64,000 nt of DNA from Isoetes taiwanensis (GCA_021234155.1 JAJEKV010000021.1:10467523-10531522); one strand, 5' to 3'. Numbered from the stretch's first letter, positions 31,595 to 43,574 are shown. Notes: generated from the letters alone by a model not told the origin. Numbers and translations: made by a program.

Positions 31595-34575
31595 TACCTA
31601 AGTTGTTCTATAATAACTTGGTATATGCTTCCACTGGCCAGGCTCATTATTTCTCAACTCTGGTTAGCATCATCATTGGTCTCTGACTGCCTCTAGATAG
31701 GACTTTATCAATCTCAGTGCTTTGCTTATCGCAAATGATTTCATGTGAAAAAGGGAGTCTTGAGATAATACAGTTCCAATTCAGAATAAAGATTTCAAAG
31801 ATTCTAAGCATTTTTTGGTGCTTTCACAAAGCACTTCAACATAAAGGTGAGCAATTTGTCATCCTTCTCTAATGGCTGCTTCTGATGTGCAAATTGTTGC
31901 AGACCTTTGTTATAGACCTCTTCTACGAGATTTGCTTTCCCCAATGTTAAATTTCGTCACTATATATAATGCATATCATCATTCATCCCAGCATGGGCGA
32001 ACTACTTGCATTCAATTTTCCATGGCATATGAAAATTATAACATTGAACAATTGCACAAACAAATGAATATAAAGTTATATTCTTTAGTTGGAGACTCAA
32101 AACAAAGTAATTTAACTTGCAAAGCTATAAGATAATTACATTTTAAACATGTGTGTGGATTTGAATGATTTGATTGTTATAGAATATAGCATTTTTGGTA
32201 CTGCAAGTGTATTGGGGTGGAGTGCCATAGTGCCAGTGAGTTTGACCTACTTTACCATAATACCATGTCATATTTATTTTGCCAAATCAGAAAATTTTCC
32301 ACCTCATAGCCATGTATACTTTTTGCCCATTACATATATTTAGCATTGTAAACCATTCACCATTTCACAATACAAAGCAAATAGAGTAAATACACAAGAA
32401 TGTTTTATGATGGAGCCACATAGCATCTTCTCTTTCCATTATCAGATGCTATGTTAGTTGTACAGATATATTCATCTGCTACATGAAATATCACATGCCA
32501 CCATTATATTTTACCCAAGTCCATTCCGCATTCCATTCTACTCCACCCTATGCCAGCACGAAGTAAACGCATACCCCTACATATGCCCGGCATAGCCGGG
32601 CTCACTTACCTAGTGATATATAGATTATTCATTCCCCTCGAGTATCTGTAGTATGTTCTTGTATCTTTGTTCATAGGTTCATGACAGACATTGTTGAAAT
32701 GACGGGCTGCTCCTAATTTTTTTTTGGGATAGGGAAAAATTCTGCCTTTCACGTGATAGAAAGTCCATAAATTTTAAACTTTCATGTAAGACAAAAATTC
32801 CAAATGACAGAGACAATATATCAAGCCATACTTCCATTATAAACTCGTAGTATAACCAACTTTTCAAATGTATTACAAGAGAAAATAATTTAAATTTGTA
32901 TCACCAATGAAATCAACTAATTTTATCGACATCGCTCTATTGTTCTTCATTCATACTAATCACCAAAGCATGCTCACCAATTTTTAGAGCAAACTTTGTA
33001 TAGAGTAGCCTGGACCTACATATACTACTAACTATGTGCATGCCTAACTTTCTTTCTAACAGTTAACAGGCATTGTGCATGCATTTTTCTTGTTTTGCCC
33101 CAGTGAGAAATTGTCGCCATTGCCCCCTTTCTCTTGTATACACATAATTTGTTTTCATTTTATAAGGGAGCTCGACGTTGTGTCTATGGTCAGCTCCCAC
33201 TCATCTTTCCTAAAGATTGTATACTATTATTGTGATGAATGACAAGGCAAGTTTTTTTGTATTCTTTGCCCCAGAATGAAATATTCTTTTCTTGTATGTG
33301 AGATTCAATTTTATGAAACTCATTTGTTTTTATTATTTTATCTAATCTTCAAATAAAAAAGGAACGTTTTTTTCTTCTTCTTCCACTTCTCCTTTCTAAA
33401 GAGTTAGATCAAAGAGTTGCATTATTAATGTAATGGATATTTATAATAATGCAAATCACAAAAAACTTGCAACGTAAAAATGTCCCAAAATTAAGACATA
33501 CTTCCAATTTAATTGATTGATTGTTTAACCAGGTTGTAGGGCAGAGGGATGGGCCAAGTCTAGCTAAACATGTATATGAAGCATGTAAAAATGAAGATGA
33601 TGATAAGGAAATAGATAGCGTGATGACCATAGGCAGCATGAGGAAGATCTGACTTGTACAGTGCAGAGTGATGAGGTGGACCACATGAGGTACGAGGTTT
33701 TTTATCTTGGCCATTTAATCCACTGGAAGGGCATACGACCACTGGTTTTCAACATGGTGCTTGTTGAGCATGTGAAATCGGGTGAGCAACATGTTCACCC
33801 TCAATGTTGGAGCCAGACATCAATTGCAATATGGAAGGCATGAGCAGCCAAATGCCAACTACATTTGAAGTGGGTAAGGCATCAATTTACAGTCTCAAGA
33901 TGACTGGGATCCCAAGCACAACCTGTTGCTACCATGTATATGCTCCCTCAGTTAGCACAAAGACCATAATCTTATAAGGAAGGGCAAGGGACCTAATTCC
34001 ATGGTTTGGTGCATAGTAGAAATGCAGCCTTTAACCATTCCTCTCATCCTTGGCTTAGCACTATTCTTGTATTTTTCATTATCAGTGTAGTTTGACATTG
34101 TGCCTATGGTCGGCTACCCCACTCACTTTTCATCCATAGACTCTCAATGTATACTGCTGTTGTGTTGAATGAAAAGCCTATCTATTTGGGCGGTTTTGTG
34201 TGTGTATATTGTAAGTCCTCATCATGAGAATTGGACCTTTATACAATTCCACAATCTTGCACTCTGTTACTTCATTTAAAATGACTAGAACTTGCCTATT
34301 TGAACAGTAAGCCTAGCCTTGAACCAATGTGTTCTTCATATGTTAAGCAACCAAAATGGGGAAATGTGTTCAAGCCTTCTATTTATATATTTTCCCTAAA
34401 GTGCACTTAGAATTGTTCATTTTGATATTTCGCTTGACCAAGTTCCATGTGGTATGAAGTGCATTTAGGAGGATATGTTGTGCAAGTCAAATGTGGGCAA
34501 ATAGAGTGATGCCCCCTTCCCCTTAGGCTAAACTTGTTTGCCAATTTCTATTGTTGGTATTGTTAATCATTCATA
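31595..34575. other. AT-rich spacer
   Basis: No gene is recognised. 33175-33255 and 34090-34172 are diverged copies of one sequence (TGGTCAGCTCCCACTCATCT / TGGTCGGCTACCCCACTCAC, then GTATACT...TTGTG.TGAATGA), probably 3' ends of an old LINE family. Confidence 0.45.
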
Positions 34576-34790
34576 ATGTTATGAAGCAAATCTTTAACAT
34601 AGAATTTCAAGTCATATTCTATATATAAAATATGCGCAAGCTGAATTCTACAAGGCAATGAGATAGAACTCCAAATTGATTGCAAAATGTTATGAAGCAA
34701 ATTTTTAACATAGAATTTCAAGTCATATTCTATATATAAAATATGAACAAGCTTAACTCTACAAGGTAATGAGATAGCACAAGTAATGGA
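34576..34790. repeat. Tandem duplication, 111-bp period
   Basis: Two adjacent copies begin ATGTTATGAAGCAAAT at 34576 and 34687 and share ATAGAATTTCAAGTCATATT and CTATATATAAAATATG. Confidence 0.93.
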
Positions 34791-35027
34791 TCTCGATCCG
34801 ATTATAGCACATATTAATGGTTCAACCATTAAATAGTGTGCAACAAAAATGCGTGTATAATAAATACCATTCACATGCATCATCTAGATAGCATCTTTAC
34901 CAATTAACTAACTTAGACCTCACACACATATACCATACATAACATAGCATATGCCACTTAAATGCTCCACCATATCAAGCTCATGCATTGCGTACTATAT
35001 TAAATATATACTAACTGGCAGTACAAC

Positions 35028-35141
35028 AGGCTTGGGCAAAGCGTCAGAAAAGTTTTATGAAAGGAAGGATCCTATGAATACAGCAGGCTTGGGCAAAGCG
35101 TCAGAAAAGTTTTATGAAAGGAAGGATCCTATGAAATTGCC
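35028..35141. repeat. Exact tandem duplication, 57-bp period
   Basis: Two copies begin AGGCTTGGGCAAAGCGTCAG at 35028 and 35085, differing only near the junction. Because 57 is a multiple of three, an open frame here shows GLGKASEKFYERKDPM twice. The frame has no other sign of being a gene. Confidence 0.93.
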
Positions 35142-35860
35142 TGGTAGCTTGAAACATATTTGTTGGAAATTTATTTGAAATTTACTATCCATTTGGAAAT
35201 TTGCATTTCAATGTTGTTAGAAGTCACACCTTCAAGCAATTATAGTAGCATTGAGTGGGGCTTTATAAAGGGCATTCGACAACACTAGCACAATGGAATG
35301 GTTAAGGCAATATGTATTTTCCTAATTGTTACATAGACTTCCTGGTGGTAATTGGCGGTATTGGATAAACAAATCCAAAAACTTAGACAAATCTTTTTTG
35401 GCAGCATAGAAGAGCTATGTGCATACATCACACTTTTACTAATAATTATTTTACTTGATATGTAGGTGCATGAGCTAGTGGAGCGTAGATCTTGAAAACA
35501 TCTATCTTTGAAGACTTGTAGAAGATATTTGTTATGAGAACCAAAGGACGACATTGGTTGGACATCATATGGGCATTGCAAGAAGAGATATTAATCAACT
35601 AGAGCATCTACGAAGACTTGGAGATAAATCTTGAAGACCCCTATGTCAAAGTTTGGAAGACCCCTTAACGTACATTGGTATCTAACTAGATTCAAGTTTT
35701 TTGGCATGATGTTGCACTTCCCAAGGCACGATTCACATTTCTCTAGGCTTTGCTATCATGATTTCACCCAAAAACCATCTTTCACATCTTATTTTCCTCC
35801 ATTATACACCATTGCCACTTTTCAAAATCAAAGCTAGAAAAAAATTATTTTTCCCAGTCA
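35142..35860. other. Spacer
   Basis: AT-rich sequence without a recognised gene or repeat. Confidence 0.35.
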
Positions 35861-35936
35861 ACAACATACGCACATCTCTTTTAATATATTCATGACACAG
35901 TTCTTCAAAAAAAAAAAAAAACAACATACACACATC
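35861..35936 (+). mobile_element. 44-bp LINE tail insertion with target duplication
   Basis: The target ACAACATACGCACATC (35861-35876) is repeated as ACAACATACACACATC (35921-35936), one mismatch. Between them is only CTTTTAATATATTCATGACA, CAGTTCTTC and an A run. The same end occurs at 63495-63535, where it closes a longer LINE remnant. This is an extreme 5' truncation during target-primed reverse transcription. Confidence 0.85.
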
Positions 35937-36525
35937 CACCATTCATCCATCATATATGAGAAAATGCCAAAATTCCATCAAATTTGGCCAATTCTAAGGT
36001 TTAAGATCATCCTCTCTCCTTAAAAACAAAGATAGAAAGAGAAAGTGCACATTTGACATCATACATTATGAAAAGACAAGAATTGGTCTAAGAAATATAA
36101 AAATTCAACCACCTTGGTGCACACATATGAAAATCCATCATAAACTATCCACATCATCATCACGTGTCATCCACATCATATCCACATGTAACCATAAAGG
36201 GAATCATTGACAAAGCATGAGCTGTTATTGGAAAATTATGAAGTTAGTGATTTATACTAGGAATCTGATGGCCAGGTTGTGCTGTTTCATATAAATTGGT
36301 ACAGAAAGGCGTGGACCCATTACTCCAATAATGACACTAAAAATGTGATGTAGAATATCTGTACCTTTGTGGTTCATAGAAAATGGCCATCTTTTTGCTA
36401 AATTGTTATGCGTGAAATACGTAAATTGATCCCATTGAGGCATTTTTGTTGACCTTTCTTTCAATGTCTGATGGCTCGAAGTGTGATGCAGTTCCCTCCG
36501 GCAGATAATCTATATATTCACCAAC

Positions 36526-36895
36526 CAGTGTTGTACTAATACGCGTATTTTTTAAAATCCATACGTACCGTACCGTACCATACACGTACACATATTTTTT
36601 AAAAAATACGCTTAATGCTTTTTTCAAAAAAACAGACACATTTTTCTCAAAACAAACTCAATTTGCACCCACTAGGATTCGAACCTGGGCCTCCCAGATA
36701 GCAAACAAACATGCTAACCAACTTTCCAACAGTCTGTTTGTGTTTATATTGCATAATTTGTTATATTTTAGCTTTTTCTCAATTTTTTCAAAAAACGTAT
36801 TTTAAGCACTTTAAGTACGTATTGTATAAAATACGTATTTTTTCAAAAAATACGTCCAAAACGTACGGAACGGTACACGTACGGGACAACATTGT
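36526..36895. repeat. Repeat element with TACGTATTTTTT inverted ends
   Basis: The left edge (GTTGTACTAATACGCGTATT, then CCATACGTACCGTACC) and the right edge, inverted (GTTGTCCCGTACGTGTACCG), carry the same kinds of words in opposite order. The interior contains a tRNA-derived sequence. Related TACGTATTTTT words occur at 58720-58790 and 60855-60900. Confidence 0.55.
36664..36731 (-). other. tRNA-derived sequence (degenerate)
   Basis: On the minus strand GTTGGTTAGCATG resembles a D-arm/A box, GGTTCGAATCC is a perfect B box, and CCAGG / CCTAG flank it as a four-of-five-pair T stem ending TGGGTGCA. A 7-bp acceptor stem cannot be formed with the sequence upstream. It is most likely a SINE head or tRNA pseudogene and not a working tRNA. 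Confidence 0.6.
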
Positions 36896-38400
36896 CACCA
36901 ACCTTCTCCCCCGCAAGAAAAAAGAAGAAATGGTGGGCGCCACATGGCATGCATCTATCTTTGAATCCTATTTGGTATCCGACTGTATTAGGAGGTCGTG
37001 CGATCTGTAGACTGACTAACTAGGGACCGATTAGGGATATGGATCGATGTAGAGGCTAGAAGGCATAGAGCAAACTCGTAAATCAATATACACATCTAGT
37101 CATTTCATTAATATTAATGAGAGGACGAAGAAGGATACGAAGCAAGCCAACAGAGAGTATGTACGCGTCGTAGCAACCAACATGCATGAGACAAGTTTTA
37201 GAGACTTTTGAGGCATACAAAAGCCATAAAAATTGCAAGAAATAAGTAATTAAGCATTTATAGTTGCTAATCATAATAAAGTAGACTCAAATTTGGAAGC
37301 ATATGGTATAAAGGTCTTTGCACGTGTTCAACATCTTGTTTACAACCTATTCCTGAAAAAACATTCAAAAGGTGTCCTCAAAATACCCAAAAATCCCTGA
37401 GTTTTAATTTGCTTTAACATTGTGACAGACTACTAACAAAAAAACCATTTTTTCTATCACATTAGCACTCTTTTTGTTGGAAACACCTGATGCACCTTAT
37501 TTAATAGGTCTGCTAGAGATAGTACTAGGTGCCAGAAGTGGAACTAGTTGTCATTTGCTTTATTTGCAAAAATCAGCTTCCTGTTTTTTGCTGACAGTTC
37601 ACTTACCTAAAATTTGATCTACTTTGAACTCGTTGTTTTCCATCATCCCAGTTACAAATTATTCTAAAAATTTTTCGCATAAGTTACTACAACTTTTCTC
37701 TGATGGTCATTTCATAATCAACCAAAAATGTCCAGTTAAACTCAAGATATCATCATTTGAGTGTGCTTATGTTTTTTTGTTTCACGGAAGTCCACTGGCT
37801 AAATTTCTGCCAACTTTGAACCCTAATTTCTCAGTCATCCCAGATCCAAATTGAGCCAAAATTTTTCCCACGTCTTATTACAAATTTTTCTGATTTGTTC
37901 TTCACTCATTTGAAAAAGATCAGTACAGCTTCAAATATTCAAATCTGGGTGCAACTGCCTCATTTTGCTTTAGGGATCCTAAAGTGATTTGCCAATTTTT
38001 TACAAAGATTGGTTGCCTTAAGCAACCTGGAGGTTCTAACCATATAGAATCCACTAAGGTTGACCTAAGTGCCAGGTGTTCAACATTTTGGAGGTTCTAC
38101 CAAGATCTTCTTCTTGCTAATTGATGTTTTTGGGCTGTGGAACTTAATTTTTGTGAGTTCCAACAATTGGAATTGTTCTTCATTGTTTCGCATGCTAAAA
38201 GTTGAAATGCTACTATGGAGCAAGCTTGCCAAGGCAAGAATAGTCCAACATCACTAATTGCCATACAAATTGATGTGATTTGGCCTACTCAAGCTCCTCT
38301 TTATCACGGTATTAAAGAACCTCAACAATATCTTTATAAATTTGAGGAAAGTCGTATTTAATTAAAGTGGGACAAATCTTGAATTTTGGGACTCGGCCTG
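36896..38400. other. Spacer with a diverged tandem repeat
   Basis: No gene is recognised. 37627-37720 and 37815-37905 are diverged copies (TTGAACTCGTTGTTTTCCAT against TTGAACCCTAATTTCTCAGT, then CATCCCAG and AAAATTTTTC.CA). Such text is common in untranslated parts of plant LTR elements, but no LTR was found. Confidence 0.45.
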
Positions 38401-38440
38401 AAAATGGGACTCTGAAAGTTCAGAAAGTTGAGCGAGGTGA

Positions 38441-38792
38441 GATCGAAGGGGAGGGCAAGGGGAAGGGGAAGGGAAGGGGAAGGAGAAGAAGGGGCAAGGG
38501 AGAAGAAGGGGCAAAGAGGCAAGGGGAACGAAAGGGGGAGGGGCAAGGGGAAGGGGAAGGGGAAGGAGAAGAAGGGCAAGGGAGAAGAAGGGGCAAAGAG
38601 GCAAGGGGGCAAGGGGAACGGGAAGGGAAAAGGAGAAGAAGGGGAAGGGGCAAGGGGGCAAGGGAGAAGGGGCAAGGGGCAAGGGCAAGGGGGGAGAAGG
38701 GGCAAGGGGCAAGGGGCAAGGGGAAGGTGGCAAGGGGCAAGGGAGAAGAGGGGCAAGGGGGAAGGTGGCAAGGGGCAAGGGGGACGGGGGCA
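38441..38792. repeat. G-rich simple repeat, (GGGGCAA/GGGGAAG)n
   Basis: About 350 bases of purine-rich heptamer-like units with strong strand asymmetry and many GGGG runs, able to form G-quadruplexes. All six frames are open over most of it, giving false proteins of G, E, R and K or P, L and S. Confidence 0.95.
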
Positions 38793-38882
38793 TAATTTAA
38801 TTAATTAATTAAATAAATAACTAATAAAAAAATAAATAATTTAATTAATTTAATTAAATAAATAACTAATAAAAAAATATAA
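38793..38882. repeat. AT-rich tandem duplicate
   Basis: Two copies of TTAATTAAATAAATAACTAA followed by TAAAAAAATA lie directly after the G-rich repeat, an abrupt change of composition. Confidence 0.9.
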
Positions 38883-39009
38883 ATCATTCTCCTCTTCTCG
38901 ACTAGTGAGTCGAGAATTGGAAAACACCATTTTGATGGAGCTTCCAATTTTGATCGAGCGTAGTTGATGCTTATAACCTGAGGGAACTGATAGTATGCCG
39001 TGGATATAG

Positions 39010-39140
39010 GTAAATCACATAACATACTCATTATTGCTTCCACATTTCCACATCTTGCAGCAAAGTGAAAGGGCATCGCTCCATATACATCACGTGCGTT
39101 CTTCTCTGCACCGTTAGCCAATAGAGATTTGAAGCTCGGG
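39010..39140 (-). pseudogene. Ankyrin-repeat fragment
   Basis: The minus frame reads SLLANGAEKNARDVYGAM, then PFHFAARCGNVEAIMSML, with the ankyrin pattern A-D/E-x-N-A-x-D-x-x-G-x-x-P-x-H-x-A-A-x-x-G. The next helix stops making sense after ISTAYYQFP. It is one and a half repeats of a protein-interaction domain, probably an exon or a gene fragment moved here by repeats. No start or splice partner was found. Confidence 0.65.
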
Positions 39141-40430
39141 CCCCAGTTCAGCTGCTATGGAGGCAGCGGAGGAGATGCAACTCAAGCTCGGCCCGCAGCC
39201 TGTGACGCCTGGCCGGCGGCCGAAAGCTCCGGCTATGGCAGCCCAACTCTGACCGCAGAACAGCCCAACGACTAGTTCCGGCAGCAGCCCAAGTTCTGGC
39301 AGCCCAAGCTCTGGCTATGGCAGCCCAAGTTCTGGCAATTCTGCCGATTCCTGCCGATTATTCCAAGTTCGGCAAGATCTTGAAGCCCTAAATGCGTTCT
39401 GGCTGGATTAGCATATCTGAGCAACCTCTCTGCCTTGCAGATTCTTTTACCTAACTGGCTTGCAATTTGTAGGTTCTTCAAGACCCCGCCAGTGCAGAAG
39501 CTCCAATCCAAGATCTCGCCTGTACCAGAAGCTCCAATCCAAGATCTCGCCAAGTTCCAATCCAAGATCCAAGCTCCAATCTGGATTCTTCAAGACCGAT
39601 GCGAAATGCAAGATTTTGAGGGCTCTGTTCAGTGTGTTCGGAAAGGAGCAGATCATGGAGTTGCTAGCATAAGAGATTTGGGAGATTTGAGTGCCGGTTT
39701 AGAGTTTGATTTGAGCTAGAAGGCAATAAGAGCCATATATAAAGACCTGGAAGTCGACTCTTCCTCCGCCAAGCCCCTGAGGTTCTTCATCCTTCTGCCG
39801 GTAAGGATTCAAATGAGCAAGGTTTCTTGTTCTGCTTCTGCCGATTCCTGTGGATTATTTTTTTTTGCTCCTTCGTTGCATGGCGTTCACAGGGCGGCCC
39901 AAATCCGCCATATCCAAGTCCGCCGGGGATCCGCTGGGCTTCAGATCCATTTGGGCGTTTCTGGTGGCCTCGGGATCCATTGGCCTTCGGGATCCACATG
40001 GTGGGAACAAGATGGAGAGGAGACGGCAACCACTTCTGGCTTCTGTGACGCCTGCAAGAAGGAACAGTGGAGGATCTGCCGACAGTGGAGGATCTGCCTC
40101 CTTCTTTCTCTCCGCCCTGCTGGATTCTTTGCATCTCCATTCTTTCATCTTTGATCTGACGGATCCTTTGATCTGCATTCTTTCATCTGCCTCCTTCTTT
40201 CTCTCCTTTGCTCTGCCGGATCGAGGGAGTTTGAATGCTAGACCATGGCTTCGGCTTAAAAAACAAAGGGAAAATAAAAAATTTAGAGGCCTATGTCGGC
40301 TCTCCATAGCTGTGAAGCTTTTCTCCTTGGGGGTCAATTCCGGTGGGAGCTATGGCTATGGGAGCTTCTTCGGAAAGAAAGAGTCCAACTGGTACAAAGG
40401 ATTTTCGTCTCAAAGGTGTGTACCAAATTT
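39141..40430 (+). other. GC-richer segment with short repeats and a TATA-like box
   Basis: Contains serial GGCAGCCCAAG (39290-39335) and CTCCAATCCAAGATC repeats (39505-39575), then TATATAAA at 39736-39743 and a good splice donor CCGGTAAGGA at about 39797. The plus frame at 39850-40485 (211 codons, including non-ATG starts) has no family I know, and a minus frame overlaps it. This could be the 5' part of a transcription unit or an LTR, but neither is shown. Confidence 0.35.
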
Positions 40431-40431
40431 T

Positions 40432-40585
40432 GAATTTCAACCATGGGCGGGAAAAAAAGGCGGGCTATTAGAAAAAAGGGGGTAAAAAAATACGTTTGAA
40501 ATTTTTTTTTGAATTTCCAGCATGGGCAGAAAAAGGGTGGGGTATTAGAATAAAGCGGGGTAAAAAAATACGTTTGAAAAAAAAA
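40432..40585. repeat. Tandem duplication, about 80-bp period
   Basis: GAATTTCAACCATGGGCGGG and GAATTTCCAGCATGGGCAGA start two copies that end GGTAAAAAAATACGTTTGAA. The next 500 bases (40600-41110) hold degenerate AGAAAATACATAGGATATGG-type repeats and no gene. Confidence 0.85.
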
Positions 40586-41189
40586 GTATTCACACGTTAA
40601 ACATTGTTAAACATTATGTTGCCATAGTGCACGTTTTCTAAGCATGTATTCTTATTCTAAGGTACAAATTTAACTTTTCAAGAATCAAGGGGATGGTCTA
40701 TTTTTTCGTAGAAAATATATGGTGTCCATTGGAAAAAATACATAAGATAAAACAATAAACTATGGTGTGCTAAAACAATAAACTAAGATGAGAAAAAATA
40801 ATAAACTATGGTGTTTTAGAGCTGTATTTTCTATGTTTTAGAAGTATGGTGTTTTGGCATTTAGAAAATGCATACTGTATTTATTAGAAAATATATAGGA
40901 TAGGATATTGTATTTATTAGAAAACATTGACATACTAAAAAAGGGAGGGGGGAGGGGGGTTCTATTTTTTGGTCTATGTATACATAGAAAATGCATAGGT
41001 ATGGTGTGCACTTAGAAAATACATAGGATATGGTGCAACTAATAATGATTTGCACTCTATGATATTGGAGGTAGAAAACTATGTTTGTAGGCAAGTAGGT
41101 TCGCCACATTTGTTGTATGTTTGATCACATTGAACAAAGGTATAGTATTATGATATGATGTTTGAAAGTTATTCATTTTTTTATTTTGG

Positions 41190-41625
41190 AGGGCCTTAGA
41201 ACTGCATTTTTCACTCTGAGCTGCCTTCCTCGACTGGCAAACCTGCGTTTTTCGCTTTAAGCTGCCTTTCTCGACTCGCGCGAGAAAGGCCTTCTGACCC
41301 CTAAAACCTGCGTTTTTCGTTTTTGCCTTTGCCTTTCTGAAGTAGTTACAGCGAACGCGAAGTTTAGGGGCGAAAGGCCTTTCTCGACTCGCCTTCCGAC
41401 CCCTAAAACCTCGCGTTTTTAGTCAGCCGCCTTTCTCGACTCGAAGTCGAAAGGCCTCTCGACCCCTAAAACCCGTTTTTAGCTTTGGTTTGCCTTTTCG
41501 ACTCGCGAGTCGAGAAATGCCTTCTCGAATGTTTTCCCTTTCGAAGCCTTTCTCATTTCATGAAGTCGAGAAAATCTCAGCCCGCATTTTCCAAAAATGG
41601 CCCTAAGAACTGTGTTTTATTTTAT
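41190..41625. repeat. Array of palindromic units (CTTTCTCGACTCG / CGAGTCGAGAAAG)
   Basis: Four or five degenerate units alternate CCTAAAACCTGCGTTTTTCG with GCCTTTCTCGACTCGCGCGA and its complement. GGGCCTTAGAACTGC before and GGCCCTAAGAACTG after the array look like a flanking direct repeat. Confidence 0.75.
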
Positions 41626-42456
41626 TTTTTGCTCAGTAGCATCATTTGACTAACTTGATTTTGTCTTTTGCGGTCCTTATCTCGACCGGATAGTACATGC
41701 TTGGGAGCAATGAAAAGACCAATTCATTGAAGAAAGATGCCGAGAAGAGGGTGGTGACATCAGTTGGACATACAAGCACGTGACCCATGAAGGAACTTCT
41801 CATACAAATTTCTATCGTCTGTAAGTTGCTCTATGAGTTGGAGAGAGCTCCACGCGCCCTTTGCACTAGGAGGTTCATGTGTGAAGAGGGTGTAATCATT
41901 GTGCCCATACGACCACTATAGTCTCTTCACCCACTGTAATATATATTGTAATGAGCCCATTTATAAATATAAGGTATCTCAAAACTAGTATTTTTTGGTG
42001 ATTAAGTAAACAATTTGTTTAATTTTTGTTAGAATTTGTGATCTCTTGTCTACCCACCTAAGAAAATAGAGCCAAAATGTTCAACTAAGAATCTTTTTCA
42101 ACTAGAACTTTGGTTTCAATCTGTAATGAAATTCCTATGTTTGAGTTGCATTGTTCTTGTTCTCGACTCAATTTATTAATAAAAATTCATTTTCTATTAG
42201 AACCTTTGGTAATGAAATTCTTATGTTTACGTTGCATTGTCTTCATCTCGCCATCCAGGAAAACTGGAAGAAAATCTTGGATGCACACTAATAGACAGAA
42301 ATTGCAATTATGGCCAGTTTTCGGGTCGAGGTGCTTCTTTTTGTGTAAATTAACAGAGTTCCGCAAAAAAGTGGGAATGGAATGAGTCCCACTTTAATTA
42401 AATACGACTTAGGACCACTTTAATGGAAGGAAGGAAGGAAGGAAGTATATTTTAGC
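41626..42456. other. Spacer
   Basis: No gene is recognised. A short GGAA tandem lies at 42424-42444. Confidence 0.4.
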
Positions 42457-42812
42457 ATCCTCGGAGGCCAACTGGCCTATTATGGCCAAAGAAGTGGTAA
42501 AAATATAGATGTGTTTGGCATATGTACAAGAGATGAAGCATTCTATTGGTGTGAATATGTGAAGACTGTGGGAGTGAATCAAGTGAGTGAATTAAAGAAG
42601 AAATTCATTAATAGGTGGGGAACATCTGTCACACAAGAGAGACTCATTCAAGGACTACCCAAATTGGTCTTGAAGGAGAGTGAAGATGTGCAACACTTTT
42701 GTGAGAGATTCTATACCTACATCCTCAGATGCAAGAATTATGAGGTAGAGTGGCCTATTCCCCATCTACTTTGCTATTTCATTCCTGGTTTAAAAACACA
42801 TTTCAAGGTTTA
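42457..42812 (+). pseudogene. Retrotransposon gag fragment
   Basis: The frame reads DEAFYWCEYVKTVGVNQVSE, KKKFINRWGTSVTQERL, ESEDVQHFCERFYTYIL and HLLCYFIPGLK. This matches the Retrotrans_gag capsid region of plant LTR elements, which builds the virus-like particle. There is no zinc knuckle or protease. It ends abruptly near 42812 and LINE-D follows after about 20 bases. It is unrelated to the gag of the neighbouring gypsy element, whose coding strand is the other one. Confidence 0.7.
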
Positions 42813-42829
42813 CAAGAAGAAGAAATATG

Positions 42830-42971
42830 TTCTCTTATATGGGGTCAAGGTTTGGGGCATGATAGTACTCCCCCCCCCTCTCTCCCCCACCTGGAATGAA
42901 TTGGAGCACGTGCAAAAGGCTTTCTTAGCGCGAGCACTTGGGGTGAAGTCCACATCTCCATATTAGATCTT
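42830..42971 (+). mobile_element. LINE-D, left part
   Basis: LLYGVKVWG and WNELEHVQKAFLARALGVKS match LINE-B near 21425-21520. The gypsy element interrupts it after the target ATCTT (42967-42971). The rest resumes at 57998. Confidence 0.88.
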
Positions 42972-43574
42972 TGTTTGGGGTCTGGGTTCGGGAACTCCTG
43001 CAAGATAGCCCTCTGTGAGGACCCTTGGATCAAACAGGAGAATCCGGGAGCTATGTCACGCGGGATTTGCAAAAAGAACAAAGGGAAAAGAGAAAAGAGC
43101 GAACAAAAGAGAACAATAAGATCACAATAATGAGAACAACTCCTTGATGTCAATGAAAATACATGAGCTCTCACAATCGAGACAAAACAGAAGTGAGACA
43201 AGACTCAAAACTCATTTAAAAATCGAGTGCTAACTCTACTCATATATATATAGTACAATGGCCTTTGGCCCAATATAGATACTCTGACTGATTTCGGTGC
43301 CAACTCCTAGAAGAAGGCCTGATTTGCAGGAATGCTGGCGGTGCCTCTTTAGATGCCTAAAGTCACGCTGACGCTGATGCTGGCGGTGATGACCTATCAC
43401 TTGTCTGAGCGCCTCCTCTTGGTCCCGGTCACGGGCTTTGACTGCGTGGTCTGCGGCGGCTTGGTCTTCTGCGGGGCCTTTGATGACTGACCCGTGCCTG
43501 ACTGTGGATCCTTGGCCTTGACCTGATCCGTCGTGTCTATGAATAGTCCTGTACCAGGACGTACAGGACTAACA
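42972..43574 (-). repeat. Gypsy 3' LTR
   Basis: Begins TGTTTGGGGTC and ends GTACAGGACTAACA on the plus strand. It aligns with 57398-57997, differing by substitutions and small indels mostly at CTG against CCG/CG. On the minus strand the last 178 bases of coding sequence of the extra ORF lie in this LTR. Confidence 0.95.

Noticed and set aside
36664-36731. A functional tRNA gene
   Set aside because: The B box is perfect, but no acceptor stem forms and the D stem is weak.
38358-38808. Five long overlapping ORFs on both strands
   Set aside because: They all come from the GGGGCAA-type repeat and have no motif.
39850-40485. 211-codon ORF
   Set aside because: No recognisable domain, no clear ATG context, and a 160-codon frame overlaps it on the other strand. 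Kept only as an uncharacterised segment.
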